Shown: positions 22,350 to 35,356 of the stretch, piece after piece
Layout of the letters: every line of letters starts with the position of its first letter
How positions within the stretch are numbered: position 1 is the stretch's first letter
Source of the DNA: Seriola aureovittata
Lineage: Eukaryota; Chordata; Actinopteri; Carangiformes; Carangidae
Length of the DNA stretch: 64,000 nucleotides
Assembly (NCBI RefSeq): GCF_021018895.1
Contig: NC_079386.1
Location: 186,001-250,000, forward strand
Direction of reading: 5' to 3'
Program-made: the position numbers and the translations under genes
Notes under the pieces: generated by a model
Told to the model about the DNA's origin: nothing
The model's input: the letters and a program-made list of their open reading frames with translations, nothing else
Databases searched by the model: none

Positions 22350-24404
22350 GCCATTCACGCATGCGCCAGCTTTGTCAACCAGCGGTGTCAACTGTGTTGA
22401 CGGCTTGATCAACACCCTTAACCCAGACAAATTTGAATTTAAGGATATTTGTGTGTCAGACCATAAAGCAATTTTACTCATTGTGGTTTTATCCCAAATA
22501 CCTTTCAATCACAATTCACCCATCTGCTGTAGCGTTTTTACCCCATGTCTGCATGCAAGAGGTTTTTACTGCTGCTTCTTTAACTGCTTTTGATCTGAAT
22601 TGTAACACAGAGGAGCTGGTCTCCTATTTTAATCAACACTAGTCAGACTATCCTGGACTCTATTTCCCTAAACAAAGTCAAAAAATCCACTTCAACACTT
22701 CAACCCTGGTAAAAATGAATCTACACAAGAACTAAAGAGAGACTGCAGGAGAAAGAAAGAAAATTGAAAAAAAACCCATATACATGTATTTTTTTTTTTT
22801 TTTTAAGAATTTTTTGGGCTTTAATGGGCAGGACAATAGAGAGACAGGAAATGGGGAGGCAGAGAGAGGGGGAATGACACGCAGGAAGGGGCCGTCCGAT
22901 GCGGGAATCGAGCCGGGGGCCAGCTGCAGCGAGGACTGTAGCCTCTATATATGGGGCGCCTGCGTAACCCACTGCGCTACGCGACGCCCCCATATACATG
23001 TATTTTATGAAATCGGGAAAGATGCAATGAAGAACTACCAATAGTCTATTAAAGAAGCAAGAACATCCTTTCTAATCTAATTTTAGCAAACCACTCTAAT
23101 CCCAGACTTTTTTAATCAAGTTATCGACTCCGTCACCTCCCCCTCCCCTAGCCATTTTACCAATGCCTCTCAAGAAATTTGTGAGAAGTTTTTAGATGTT
23201 TTATAAATAGAGTCATCAACATAAGGCAACAAATTACCCCACCTGACCCTGTTTTAGAAACCAGTATGGATACCAGTAGTTATTTTAACCATTTTGAAGT
23301 TGTTTCTTGCCCTTTGTTTTGCCCAAAACTATTTCTGAAATGAAATCAACTACGTGTAGTCTTGACTAGATTTCTCAAAGAAGTAATCGACACAGTTGGG
23401 CCCAGTATTTTATCAATCATCAACATTCTCTAGCAGAAGGAATCTTTCCATTCAATTTTAAACACGCTGTGGTCCAACCTCTTTAAAAAAAAAAAAAACC
23501 CTCTGTTCTTAACAATTTTAAGCCAATTTCTAAACTTTCGTTGTTATGAAAAGTCTTAGAAAGTGGTTTCAACCCAACTTTTCAGCTTTTATGTGTCAAA
23601 ATGACATCTTTGAGAAATTTCAGTCCCGTTTTAGAGCTTTACACAGCACAGAAACTGTACTCCTAAAGGTAACAAATGACCTTCTTTTAGCAGCTGACCG
23701 GGGAGAGAGCACAATTTTAATTCTTTTAGACCTAAGTGCAACCAGTAGACCATACCATTTTAATTAATCACCTGAAAAGCTGGTTTGGTGTTAAGGACAC
23801 TTAGCACTTAGTTGGTTTTAATCCTACCTTTTAGACAGAACCTATTGGGTCACCATAGGTAATCATACATCCTCCACAACTCGCATTACCTGATCACTTT
23901 TAAAGCAGAGTTATTAACCCCATACGAGCCAGTTTACAGCCTTAGATCCTTAGGTCGGGCCCTTCTGGCCGTTCCAAAGTCGAGGCTTAAATCTAAAGGT
24001 GACCGTCCTTTTTCCATCGGGGTCCCTCTACTTTGGAACAACCCGAGGAGATAAGGCTAGCAGAATCACTAACTTCTTTTAAATCACTTCTTAAAACAGA
24101 TTTTTATAGACTTGCTTGCTTATGTGATGTAGTCCTTTTATTGCTTTTACTGTGTTTTTATTTGTATTGCTTTTACTCTGTTTCTGTGCATGTGTGTGTG
24201 TATGTGTGTGTGTGTGTGTGTCTACATGGCATCTGTTTCTTCTAACTGTCCTTATTTATACTGAAGCATATTGTTTGTCCTCCCTCTGTAACTCAACCAT
24301 ATGTCTGTCCTGCTTTTGACCATCAATGCTTTTGATTTGTTTGTTAAATCACTTTGCAAACTCTATTTTTAAAACGTGCTGTATAAATAGTTATTATTAT
24401 TATA
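22350..24404 (+). mobile_element. L2-like LINE, internally deleted, with nested SINE
   Basis: The left part encodes the end of an APE-type endonuclease (VSDHKAIL, about 22455-22480). After a SINE insertion, the right part encodes the start of RT (FRALHSTETVLLKVTNDLLL, LLDLSA at 23630-23750), then jumps at about 23890 to the C-terminal region (PEEIRLAESLTSFKSLLKTD, 24036-24095). The RT palm with its YxDD motif is missing. The 3' end is a short ATT repeat at about 24388-24404, as in L2-type LINEs. Stops and frameshifts are frequent, so it is dead. Confidence 0.82.
22777..23006 (-). mobile_element. tRNA-derived SINE with perfect 16-bp target duplication
   Basis: Flanked by exact copies of CATATACATGTATTTT (22777-22792 and 22991-23006). 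The body (22793-22990, minus strand) has a tRNA-like head at the right, with a degenerate B box near 22905-22915, and a poly(A) tail at the left (T run on +). It sits inside the L2-like LINE, so it is younger than that LINE. Confidence 0.9.
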
Positions 24405-25234
24405 CTCTGCAGTTCAGTATGTAAATTCTCTGAATGAGGAACAGCAAAGACAGTTGTAGCATTAAAATACAGAGTTTAACTGAACAACAGCTACTACCAA
24501 AGACAACAAGGTCAGTAACACTTGTAATTCATTATCATGTTCTATTCACCACTGGTAGTCGAGGCTGATGGGGCCAATCAAGAGAGACTGTGGGTGTCAT
24601 GTCATCATTTCCAAAGGTCTTAGTTTCTGTCCATCCGGACTACAACACAACCCCAGAGTTTTCAAAATAAAACAGGTCCAGCAGTGTTTCTGAAAGTCTC
24701 TATGTTTTAGAGTGTGGATGCCAGGAGTAAACATAAGCACTGAAACCCCGGCTACTTCCAGGCCTGAGCACTCACGGAGAATGCTGAGCATTTGCATTGG
24801 GGTGCAGTCGGGGCCAAATTGACATTGATTTGATAACAAACTCTAGGTTGGTGTTAGGTTAGATCAGTCATAGAGACAAAGCTGCTGTGTTATTATGCTG
24901 TCAGGCCCCTAGCCTCTAACTGTACCAACTGATCACAGAGCAATTCTGTGATTGATCCAGTCTAGCGTTTACCACAGTCCACCTGACGCTGTGTGTTTAC
25001 ATTGTAGCGTTATCCTTGTGTTTCAGTTTATGTATCGTTAGTTAAACTTTTCATCTCCAATCCTTTTGGGTGTTTATGTGTGTATGTGTACCGGTCATCA
25101 CTGGTTTTTCCCATGGTGCCAAAATGCATGAAATTGACGACCTTTTACAGCAGAAACATAAATCTGTGCCTATGAAACACAGCAAAAGAGATGGATTTTA
25201 AAATTAAAACATCAGTGTGAACCAAGCATCAACC
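24405..25234. other. No gene recognised
   Basis: Intron sequence. The 80-codon minus frame at 24597-24839 has no recognisable domain. Confidence 0.45.
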
Positions 25235-25736
25235 TCTAGGGCTGGAATATGAAGCACTGAAGAACAAAAACCTGTAGTTCCTCTAATGACCAGTAGAGCC
25301 AACAGTGAGTCAATCCCAATAGACTCCCATGTTAAAATGTCCAACTTTACAGCAGAAATAAACATATTTACAGCCTGGTACAAAAACAGTTTTGGTCTCT
25401 ATTGCTAATTTCTTCTTTCATGACAACTGTTTATATAACTCACCTGTTTACTTTTTATAAAGGCTTAAAGTTATGTAGAATTGAGGCTATGGCCTCTTTG
25501 AGTAACAGGTGGGTGAGTGTATGATTGCCACAAACCAGCATGCAACACAGTCTCTGCTCCACACACACCACTCTTCTTTGATCATTTTTAAGTTAGCTGG
25601 TAGTTAGGAGCGGAAGTCACACACTGCCAAGATGGCGACAGTGAAGCAGCTCACTCTGAGCTTCAAAACTGCTCTTCAGAAATGTGTGGGTGACGTCACA
25701 GAGGCTACATCCATCTTTATTTACAGTCTATAGTGT
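25235..25736 (+). repeat. Dispersed repeat, longer copy
   Basis: The segment with GTAGTTCCTCTAATGACCAG and AATAGACTCCCATGTTAAAA recurs at 43690-43925 with high similarity. The right part (GATGGCGACAGTGAAGC, CATCCATCTTTATTTACAG) is only in this copy. I recognise it as a common teleost repeat but cannot give its class. Confidence 0.7.
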
Positions 25737-25756
25737 GGACACAGCCAGGTTCAGTG

Positions 25757-25810
25757 TGTGTGTGTGTGTGTATGTGTGTGAGTGTGTGTGCGTGTGGTGT
25801 GTGTGTGTTG
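25757..25810. repeat. Interrupted (GT)n microsatellite
   Basis: Directly visible TG dinucleotide run with a few interruptions. Confidence 0.9.
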
Positions 25811-26862
25811 CGCTAGTATGAGCAAGAACAAAGAATTAGGCAAACATATACCTTATTAAAGCAGGATAATCATCATTTATTAAATATTAATAGCATCAAA
25901 ACAATCGTCCATATCATTCAATTAGTTCAGTGGCCGGTGGAGCAGCAGCTTTATCTCCTCACACATTCAGCTCAGGATGTTGGCATCACACTTAGCGACT
26001 GCATATAATTTGAATTGCAAATGTTCTGTTGAGAGCTCGTGGATGAAGTGTAAGCTCTCTTTATGTTAATGAAAGCCTTGATTACACCGCCACCCCAGGA
26101 TGATACCAAATGAAATGGGCAATACATGCCATCTGTGGTGTGTGATGATGAGACGGACCACAGCAAACGTCATCCCACGTCTAGTTGGGCTAATTATATT
26201 GCTGTACTCGAGGCGGCAGACATGACAAGGTGTTAATTAGAACTCGAGCCCTTTGAGAGTCTGACTTTACTAAGAAAGAGTTTGGAGGCACTTTCTAAGC
26301 TCTCTCCTGGCAACAGCTTTTTTTTCCAAACTCTTTCCTGGTTCCTCCTTCGATTTTCCCCCCAGGAACTAGTTTGTTTGAACTTGGCTGCAGCTCCACA
26401 GTGTCTCCACTTTAACAGTGATTAACATCAATAATGAGCTTTCTTCTGTTAATCTGTTCTAATCCAGGTTGGGATGTCAGCTCACATGATGACTGGCACC
26501 TCTGAGCCAGCTGTGTCTGACGAAGGAAAATCCCAAGAAAACCACTCCAACTTGGAGCCGCGTCAGCTGGCAGGATGAAGGGATGAAGGGGAGGAGGAAG
26601 AGGGGGTGTGATGTTGTAGAGGGTTAGAGAGGCTCAAGGGAAACAGAGTAAATCTTCAGTGAAAGTTAGTCCTGGAGGTCAGAGGGACTCAGGGAACAGG
26701 TGGTGGTTTTGGCTGATGTGATTCTGGACCTGGCAGACTTGTTCCCCTGCAGACTGTAGTGTTTCCTGTTTTGCCTGTGCAGAGGAAGCCCTCTGAGAAG
26801 CAGCTGTGCAGCCTTGAAATGTTATATGTTTACTCCACATTTCTGCATGGCTGTGTAGCTGC

Positions 26863-26870
<8 letters not shown>
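25811..26870. other. No gene recognised
   Basis: Intron sequence; no domain or splice-site pair of interest was seen. Confidence 0.45.

Positions 26871-26932
<62 letters not shown>
26871..26932. repeat. (CA)n microsatellite
   Basis: About 30 CA units, nearly uninterrupted. The poly-(VC) open frame across it (26679-26930) is an artefact. Confidence 0.95.
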
Positions 26933-26935
<3 letters not shown>

Positions 26936-27396
26936 TGACTGATGCATGGACACTACATTCCTGTTCACCATTGTGTCTGTATCCCTAAAGACGGCACAGC
27001 CTCATCTGCCAACATGTGACCTTCTGAAGCTGAATGTCTGAGGCAGACCAGGACCAGGGCTCAGTCCTGCAGGGCTCTGTTGCCTTCTCTCATTTCACTT
27101 CACACCTGAAGTTCATGATGACTGATGGCTGACGCAAATAACTTAACAAACCTCTTCCACTTCCTCAGACAGCATCCATAACGCACAATACAACCACACA
27201 CAGTCAGGAGCTTCTTAAAACATTTAAATGTTCAGAAGTTTTGATCATCATCCAGATGTTTTAAATGTTTTCATTACACTAAAGCACACAGTGAAAGTAA
27301 TTATTTTACCCTTCAGTGTCTCTTTCTCTATTATCTTTATTTATTTCATAATTTTGGGATGCTAATACACGCCCAGCATTTTAAGATAGCTGTTGC

Positions 27397-27575
27397 CAGG
27401 GCACCCAGGTGGCTGACCTGGTAGAGCGTGTACCACAAAGGCTTAGTCCTGGCCACAGTGGGTCCGACCCATGGCCCTTTGCTGCATGTCATCCCCTCTC
27501 TCTCCCCCCATGACTTTCCTGTCTCTCTTACTGTACCAATCCAAATTGTACTGGAGAGGATTAAGGCCACATGTG
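27397..27575 (+). mobile_element. tRNA-derived SINE, diverged copy
   Basis: A box TGGCTGACCTGGTAGAG (27410-27426) and B box GGGTCCGACCC (27460-27470), followed by the CTGCATGTCATCCCCTCTCT and TTTCCTGTCTCTCTTACTGT body shared with the SINE at 30113-30314. Confidence 0.8.
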
Positions 27576-27716
27576 ATTTTTTTCTTTTTTCTTGAATTTT
27601 GAGATTAAAGTCAGAATTTGAAGATAAATAAATAAATAAATTCACAGGCCCTAATCCTCCTCCATAAAACTGGGTGTTAGGTAGTGATATTCTGATGTTT
27701 TTTTTTTGGGTAGAGG

Positions 27717-27850
27717 CAGTGCCGGCCCTGACCAATTTGGTGCCCTAGGCAAGATTTTAGCTGGCGCCCCCCTTGCATCACAGTCAATTTCACTAACAAT
27801 GTTCAAATACTCATACAGAAACTGCATAGCTTTTTCTTTGAGATTATGTT
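27717..27850 (+). mobile_element. Possible DNA-transposon end
   Basis: Starts CAGTGCCGGCCCTGACC and contains GGTGCCCTAGGCAAGATTTT, a start I associate with dispersed fish DNA transposons. There is no partner end or target duplication. Confidence 0.3.
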
Positions 27851-27931
27851 TTCCTTTAAGTACAAAATAACCCACAAAATAAAAAACGTATTAAAAACAA
27901 GTGACATAAATTAAATTATAAATAAACTTTT

Positions 27932-27991
27932 ACATTAAAAATTATTGCACAACATTAAAAATTATTGCACAACATTAAAAATTATTGCACA
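27932..27991. repeat. Three perfect 20-bp tandem copies
   Basis: The unit ACATTAAAAATTATTGCACA occurs at 27932, 27952 and 27972. Confidence 0.95.
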
Positions 27992-29777
27992 ATGCAACAA
28001 AAAATATTAACTGCAAATGCAGTATGTATAATGTAGCTGCATAATGTCTTCTACAGCACACATGGGCAAGTTTTGTCTGGTGCTGACTTTTGTTGCTTGA
28101 TTCAGAGGACTTGTTGATGGATGATAAATCCACAGCATACTTTATCACACCACTTAATCTCTTGTGTCTCTGCCTGCCAGACACCAGTGTCCACATCCAT
28201 CAGATCTGAGCCTATAAGAGATAAACTAAAACTGATTCATTCTTTTCTTGGCCAATTCGAGAACATAATATCTGATTTAACACTTACATCTAACAGGGTA
28301 GCAAACAACGGCCCATTTACACATGTAACATTAAGAATCTCTGGCTCTTTAGCTGCCACATGTTAACCAGCTAGATGCTAATTGTTTGGCTGCTGTTTGC
28401 TGTGGAGCAGGTAGTGGACTGTGCCTTTATCAGAGCTTTGTCACTGAAAACAGAAGGTGCTGCTGGAAACTTGGGTGAAGAGAGGGGAGTAAAACCAAAA
28501 GTGAACTAAAAGAGGCTAAAAAGCAGTTAGTGATAATTCTCTAATGGTTTGTTGCTATGAGAAACAGCTCAAAGCCATTTAGTCCATTGTTCATATGAAA
28601 ATAATTGATTATTGCAGCTTTAATAAACAGCAGCTATTGGTTTCATGCAGTCAAACCAATTCATTGATTCTGTTCTTTAGCTCTTTCCTCTCTAGCACTT
28701 TGTCTGCTGTAGTATGTCATCGCGGCCTCAGATGTTAGATCTGTTTTTCCAGAGGCCTCAGAGAGGAGCAGGGAGAGCTGCATAATTACATTAACTGCAA
28801 CTATGCCATTGATTTTTCCCTCCAGATGCCATTAACTAAGTTTAAATCCAGCTCGGCCTGTGAAAACTGTAATTAGGACTAAAGTATTTATTTTCTCAAT
28901 ACAATCCACAATGAAAGGGCGAGCCATGTTTTAATGTCGCTATAGGAAACAGCACCTGAAACCTGGCTGCTGTCGTTTCTCTGTTGTCTTATCACCAGCG
29001 GTCTTGCTCCCAGGATCATTCAGCGCTTCCCTTCGACGTGATGAATGTCCTCTCTCACCCTCCTTTGTCTGAGCTTCAGCACAATGTGTTCATTTCACAA
29101 ATGCACAATTCTTCAATTACATCTTTTTATTTTTAATTTTCATTCGGCACGGAGCCAGGTTTCTTTTGATAAGAACATTTGCAGCTCTTTCAGCAAAATA
29201 CAATTTATAGTTGGTCTTGATTTAATTTAGGTTGTGGGAGGTGTGTCATTCATTATGATATGATTATGCAAGAAAAAGAGGCTCATACCCAGACCAAGGA
29301 GGGGGGAGATGATTAACAACATATGGCAAAACTGAACATGTGAGGAAGTGTGTGGGCAACAGGAGGATGTGTATGCACAACCATTGTGTTTCCTCATGTC
29401 TCTCTGTCAGTAGGGCAATGGGTCAACTCTAACCCCCACCTTCCTTTCACCGTTTCTCTGCAAGCTCTTGGCAGTAGTTCATTTGTACACATAACTAACA
29501 GCAGTGGGGCTTTCAGGCTTGTTGTGTTGTTTCAGCCACTCAATAAAAAACGTTATTGGCTCCGTTTTTGGGACTTGAAAAATTAAGATAATATTCCTGT
29601 TAAATATTGCGCTATAAAAGTTCTCCAGCACATTTTATCTCACCAACTCTGTTTCTGAGTTAGACTTTTGTCTATGAATAATGCATTTTCGCTTTTACTA
29701 ATCCAAAGAAGACCTCTCCCTCTCTCTCAGACCCTGGGGGGCATGGGCAGCTCTGTGTCACCCTGGAATTCAGTGCA

Positions 29778-29814
<37 letters not shown>

Positions 29815-30095
29815 CCGTGCTCTTAGTGTCTATGGCGGAGAGAACTAAGTTGTGTGGTCGTAGTGTGGTTCAGTTTTTTAATGTAAGAGCGGAAACACAA
29901 GCGATCTCTGGAAACATGAAGTGAAAGTCTGTCACTTACAGACAGAGAAATGTTAATCGACTGCATATGAGAAAAAAAGCAATGTTAATTCTGTTCTTAA
30001 TTTCTCTCTTTTTTTCTGTGACAAAAAAACAAAACATTTCCCTGATGAGCGCCCTCTTGTAGTGGCACAAATAATTGCACTTTTCCATGCTCCAG
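27992..30095. other. No gene recognised; CA/GA microsatellite at 29779-29814
   Basis: Intron sequence with (CA)n(GA)n at 29779-29814. Frames at 28121-28366 and 29350-29586 lack recognisable domains. Confidence 0.45.
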
Positions 30096-30331
30096 CTCTA
30101 GTTTTGTCTTTTTATATAGTATATTTTTTGGGCTTTTTATTCCTTTATTGGATAGCACAGTAGAGAGAGACAGGAAATGGGGAGGCAGAGAGAGGGGGAA
30201 TGACATGCAGTAAAGGTCCGTCCGATGCGGGATTCGAACCGGGACCGGCTGCAGCGAGGACTGTGGCCTCTACATATGGGGTGCCTGCTCAACCCACTGC
30301 GCCACTCGATGCCCCTCTAGTTTTGTCTTTT
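30096..30331 (-). mobile_element. tRNA-derived SINE with perfect 17-bp target duplication
   Basis: Flanked by exact CTCTAGTTTTGTCTTTT copies at 30096-30112 and 30315-30331. On the minus strand the head has an A box (TGGCGCAGTGGG, 30293-30304) and a perfect B box (GGTTCGAATCC, 30230-30240). These would form an internal RNA polymerase III promoter. The tail ends in a CAATAAAGG-like, A-rich segment. It is the best preserved SINE in the window. Confidence 0.93.
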
Positions 30332-31253
30332 AACTTCCTGTCTACACTGGAAGTGAGAATATGTCACAGTGTGTAGACTGGCATCTGCAGCTTGTGATCA
30401 CCTTTAATTGCAGTTTAGCAAATATAGAACTGTAAACAACATCCAGTGTGTAGGACTGACAGCTGGAAAATCATTAGATCAGATTTCCTATGAGTTCTTT
30501 ATAAGTTACATAAACCTTAGAGGATCTGAAAACAGTCAAATTAACCTGTTTTATGAGAGACTGACAACAGGGGTTCCAGATCAGAAAACACTCATGTGGC
30601 AAACTGTCAAAACTACTGTATGTACACTGTTGTTTAGGTTGGAGGACTGTTGACAGAAACATGTCCCACAAACTTTTATTCTGCTCATAATACATAAATA
30701 TCAAGAACATGATGTACAGCTTCCTGTTCTCCAAAGTCAAGGAGAACAGAGATTGTGGAAGTTAAGACAGACTACTAAAATAAATGTCATATTCAAAGAA
30801 TTGGCTCAAGAGCCTTGTCTCATAAGTCAAAGTGAAAAACTACAGGGGAAGCCAGAGAAGTGGATTGACCGATGTCACTGTCGAGAGCATTGTCAAAGCA
30901 AAACCTTCTGCACAGATAAATACAGACACAATGCAGGTACCTATGTACTTTCAAGACACAGGGTAAATAAATATTAAACAGTAATAATAAAGCGTTTGAT
31001 GCCATTTCACATATGTGTATAAAGGAGAGATAGATAATAAAACAAAAAAAGGCTCACTCAGAATAGAGGTTTAAGGTGAGGATGCTCTCTGACCCCCACA
31101 TATTTCAACATTCATATTAATGAGTTGGCAGCAACGACTCTGCAATCATCTGCATCACCTGCTCACTGTAGGGAACCGAGAAAAAAATGAGTTCTATGTG
31201 CAGATGATGTTGCGTACTCCAGGGGTGACATACTTTTAAAAAAATGTGTGCCT
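30332..31253. other. No gene recognised
   Basis: Intron sequence. Frames at 30408-30653 and 30474-30740 overlap on opposite strands and have no known domain. Confidence 0.4.
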
Positions 31254-31329
31254 GTGAGGACAAATAACAAAGGCACTGTGGGTGAGCTGGTCTTCAGTTG
31301 CTTTACTTAAAAAACGTTAACTGCCAACT
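31254..31329 (+). repeat. Direct repeat, left copy (76 bp)
   Basis: Begins GTGAGGACAAATAACAAAGG and ends GTTAACTGCCAACT. It is almost identical to 31961-32037, about 707 bp away. Confidence 0.85.
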
Positions 31330-31712
31330 AAATCAATTCAATCATCACAATAATCACAATATCAAAATTACCCTATTTCGAAAATGCAATAAAACTATTC
31401 ACCAGATATTTACAATGTTAATTCTATTTCATTTTACTATTTACAATTATAATCTTTCCCTATATAAACAATTATCCTATTCGCCTTTATATATCACAAA
31501 ACAATCATATTTACAATGTATCTATAAGAAAATCTCCCTCTTCCTATTGCTGCAGCACCGCAGCCTGAGCGCTTTCCTGCGCTGTGTTGTTAATCAGCTG
31601 CAGCTCACGCTGTAGCTGTTATTTATCGTTATTAACTGCCCAGTTAGAAAATAACTAAACTATTGGAACCTAATGACAAAATGTAAACCATAAAACACTA
31701 TAACATTAACTC

Positions 31713-31713
31713 T

Positions 31714-31778
<65 letters not shown>
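31713..31778. repeat. (CA)n microsatellite
   Basis: Directly visible CA run with one interruption near 31740, between the two direct repeats. Confidence 0.95.
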
Positions 31779-31960
31779 CCACCAGCGGAGCAGGGCAAAC
31801 TTCACCTCTCACTCTCTTCCGTTAGAAACACTAAGCTAACACCGACAGTTACACATTTAACATATAAGCAAAATTATCGAAAGCACATAACAATACACAA
31901 AACAAAAAGCATACAATATTTACAACATGTACGACCCTTTTTCACCTAATTTACCCACCC

Positions 31961-32037
31961 GTGAGGACAAATAACAAAAGGCACTGTGGGTGAGCTGGTC
32001 TTCAGTTGTTTTACTTAAAAAACGTTAACTGCCAACT
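31961..32037 (+). repeat. Direct repeat, right copy (77 bp)
   Basis: Second copy of 31254-31329, with an extra A and a few substitutions. A TATATA-like motif lies just downstream (about 32061). The pair could be short LTRs of a small non-autonomous element or a segmental duplication; the sequence does not decide. Confidence 0.8.
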
Positions 32038-32921
32038 GAAGAATGCAGCTCGCCCAAAGCTTATATAGCCTCATAGGTGGTCTCGTGCCTTGAATACAAA
32101 TGTTTAAAATTTTAACAGGGGTGGCTAAAAATATAAAACATATATACATATAAAACAGCACACATTAATGAGTGGGCAATTAACTAATATTAAATAAATA
32201 TCCTATATGCCACACAGACAACCTTGTCAGGGTGTCCCCTGCAGCACAAGGACTACAACAAAATCTGTCTTTACAAGAGGAAACTGCAAAGACTGAACTC
32301 AGAAAGACAGGCAAGGAAAGCTGTGATTTCCCTGCTGAAGTAGAAACTCACAATCCAATGGCAGTTCTTTTCACTCCATTCACTGAAATGCTGCTGTTCC
32401 ATTCGAAATGTTGAGAATAAAGTCGAACAAATCAGAAGAGGAGGATTTTTATATTAATTTTGCCTTTCGAGAATAAACTTGACATTTCAAGATTAAAGTC
32501 GACCTTACGAGATATCAAATGTATGACTGCCTCTACAAGATGCCTTGTATAGAATATGAACTGGTAAAAATGTACTTCAGAATCGGCTTTAGCAACAAAG
32601 AAATTCTCTCTTTTGGCTCATAAACACAGTGTAGTTGTAAGTGTTTCGGCACAATCTCTTCAAAGTCCTAATGCTGTCTGTTCAGAAGAAAAAAAATGCT
32701 TGGAAGAGGTGGCTGCATTTGTGCAAACTGAAATAGTGGGTAATGGACAAATGCAAGAATATCGATAGTTACACCTGGGTGCAATTCAGAGGGGATATGT
32801 TATATCGCAAGACACAATAAGACAACTGATCAAGTTGTTTGATCCTGAAGGTGTGGAGCTCAGGCCCTAATACTCCTCCGATTTTTCAGACTATTCAACA
32901 AGACAATATTTCGCATGGCAG
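32038..32921. other. No gene recognised
   Basis: AT-rich intron sequence; nothing supported. Confidence 0.45.
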
Positions 32922-33430
32922 CGTAACAGACCGGGGGTAGACCCAGATGCAACACACAACTCTCAGGATTCAGTTCTTAATATCCTTTAATATTCACCAC
33001 AGGCAATGATACAGGCAGGCAGGAATTGATAGCAAAAAATGGCACAGGCAAAAACTCAACATTTCTCCACAGGGAAACAGCAGTATACAGAGACTCACTT
33101 TCAAAGAGCTGCAGCGTTTACAAGGACCAAAGAGGCAAGGTCGTTTACTGGGAAAAAGGGGATGAAGGAGAATCAAAGACAGGCTGAGTCTGCAACGGGA
33201 GAGCCAAACAGTGAATGCTGGAAAGTCTTGCATGAGAAACAGCAAAGAGCATTCTGGCAACAAGTGTGTGGAAAACTGGAGACTAAATAGTGGCAAAGTC
33301 AATTGGAATCAGGTGTGTGTGCAGGTAAGTAGCAGGTGTGTGTGATTGTCCTGATTGCAGTGGAGCAGAGTGGAGCGGGAGCGTGGCAGAGTCAATGAAT
33401 GAACTGAACCAGGTAGCGCAGGCTGTGACA
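32922..33430 (-). mobile_element. Solo LTR of a Ty3/Gypsy-type element
   Basis: On the minus strand it runs from TGTCACAGCC (33430 leftwards) to a GGGTCTACCCCCGGTCTGTTA end at about 32922, close to TG...CA. The final part before it (GTGTTGCATCTGGGTCTAC) has the same form as the end of the Gypsy LTR at 57255-57827 (CTTGCATTTGGGTTCAC). No internal coding sequence or second LTR is near, so LTR-LTR recombination is likely. Open frames inside it (33039-33290) are not genes. Confidence 0.65.
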
Positions 33431-34316
33431 TCAGTGCCTGTCGTATACGGCCCCAAGGATCCAGTTCCAACCGAGAGACAGATGCTGGAAATCTGTTTTC
33501 ATGTTTAGTTGGAATATCGAGAGAGGAGAAAACCCAGCTCCATTTGCATGACATAACTCAAACACAGAACATTCACTGTTGTGTTTTGTCAATTTTTCCA
33601 AAAAATTGGTTCTATTTTGTACAAAACTGCGATAGACACCCAGGTATAAAACATTTTATACTGTACTCATTTCACCCTCTGTCTGAAAGGCTCTGTTAGA
33701 GCTCTGGGCTCTTTAAGGCCCACCTCTTACCTCTGGAGCTGACCAATCAGAACACACTGGGCTTGCCAGCAACTACCATGGCAACGACATCTTCTGCATG
33801 TCTTGTAAACAAACGGTTGTGGCAACTTCGGTTCTGCCTTGCTCAGTTTGAGCAAGAGTCCCGTCCTGAACCAGATGATGACAGACCCACGCCACCTTCA
33901 CAAGCTGGACTGGAGGAGAAAACAAGCGTACCCACTGTCCTGCAGCAGGAAGGAAGAAGAAATATGAGAAGCACTGCAAATCAAGACGCTGGACAGTCTG
34001 CAAAGACTTCATATGACAATATACATAACATGGAATATTTTTATGAGAAACCCATTTGATTTTTTATGTGGTACACCTCCGGACTAAAAGAATACAAATA
34101 ATGGAGGAACAGACAGTTGACAGATAGGGAGTCTCCACCACTTCATCTCCTGCTGGTTTAAAATGCTGGTAAATCTGAATGAATTTAACGTTAATGGGTA
34201 TAGTTACTGAAAAATTAACTCGGTTAAACTGCGGATAATTTATCTGACCTAAGGAGGTACAGCAATACTGACAAATGTCTGGGTCGCAGTAACATGGTTA
34301 ATATCCACAATAACAA
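33431..34316. other. No gene recognised
   Basis: The 98-codon + frame at 33763-34059 starts with ATG and ends in a normal stop but has no known domain and no splice context. It may be part of an unrecognised repeat. Confidence 0.35.
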
Positions 34317-35356
34317 TGCAGACTGAGTCCCCACATCTGCCACACACAAGCTGGAAGGTATGGGGGTGGATCCCTGCTTCAGGTCCTGGATAGTGGATTA
34401 CCTGACAAGATGACCACAGTACATCAGGCTGGGTAACTGTGTCTCAGGGACAGTGATGAGCAGCACTAGGGCTCCACAGGGGACTGTTCTGGCTCTGCTC
34501 CTGTTCACCCTGTATATGGCGGACTTTAAATACAATTCTGAGTCTTACCACATCCAGAATTACTCGGATGACACAGCTATTGTGGCGTGTATCAGGAGTG
34601 GGCAAGAAGAGGAGTACAGGGATCAGTGAATGGAGCGACAAGAACTGCCTCTTTCTCAACACCTCCAAGACCAATGAGATAGTCATTGACTTTCAGAGGT
34701 CTAGGCCCACCTTTTAGCCAGTTAGGGAAGGACATTAAAGTGGTTCACACTTATAAATAACTAGGTGTGCATCTGGACAGTAAACTGGACTGGTCCCTTA
34801 ACATGGATGCCATCTACCGGAGGGGCAGAGCTGGCTCTTTTTCCTCAGGAAGCTCAGGTCCTTTGACATCTGCAGTGACATGTTGCACATGTTTTATCAG
34901 TCAGTGGTGGCCAGTGCACTCTTTTATGCTGCAGTCTGCTGGAGTGGCACCATGTCAGACATGAACATAAAGAGACTGGACCAGCTGGTCAAAAAGGCTA
35001 GGTCTGTGTTTGGCAGGAGTCTGGACTCACTCAGGACTGTTGTGAAGAGATGCATGCAATGTAAGATGGAGGCCATCTTGGACAATACCAACCATCCTCT
35101 CCACAACATTCTGGCAGGACAGAGAATCAGCTACAGGTGCAACAAACATCTTATCTCACTGCGCTGCAGAACAGAGAGTATCAAGAGATCCTTTGTTCCC
35201 ACTGCCATCAGGCTGTAGAACACCTCAGCCAAAGGAAATTGACTAATTTGATTATTGTTTATTTATTATTAGCTGTTTTTATTATTATTATTATTATCAT
35301 TATTATTATTATTATCAACAATGGACACATGAATTTCCCCTACGGCATAAAGAAAG

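Noticed and set aside
22070..22350. Sequence resembling the repeat at 19750-20180
   Set aside because: Only short shared motifs (GTAACCATGGAGACAAAGGT type); not enough to call a second copy.
26679..26930. Open frame with long Val-Cys repeats
   Set aside because: Translation of a CA microsatellite; likewise the frames over GT runs at 21410-21683 and 38613-38837.
33039..33290. 83-codon frame at a plausible ATG
   Set aside because: Lies antisense within a solo LTR and has no domain.
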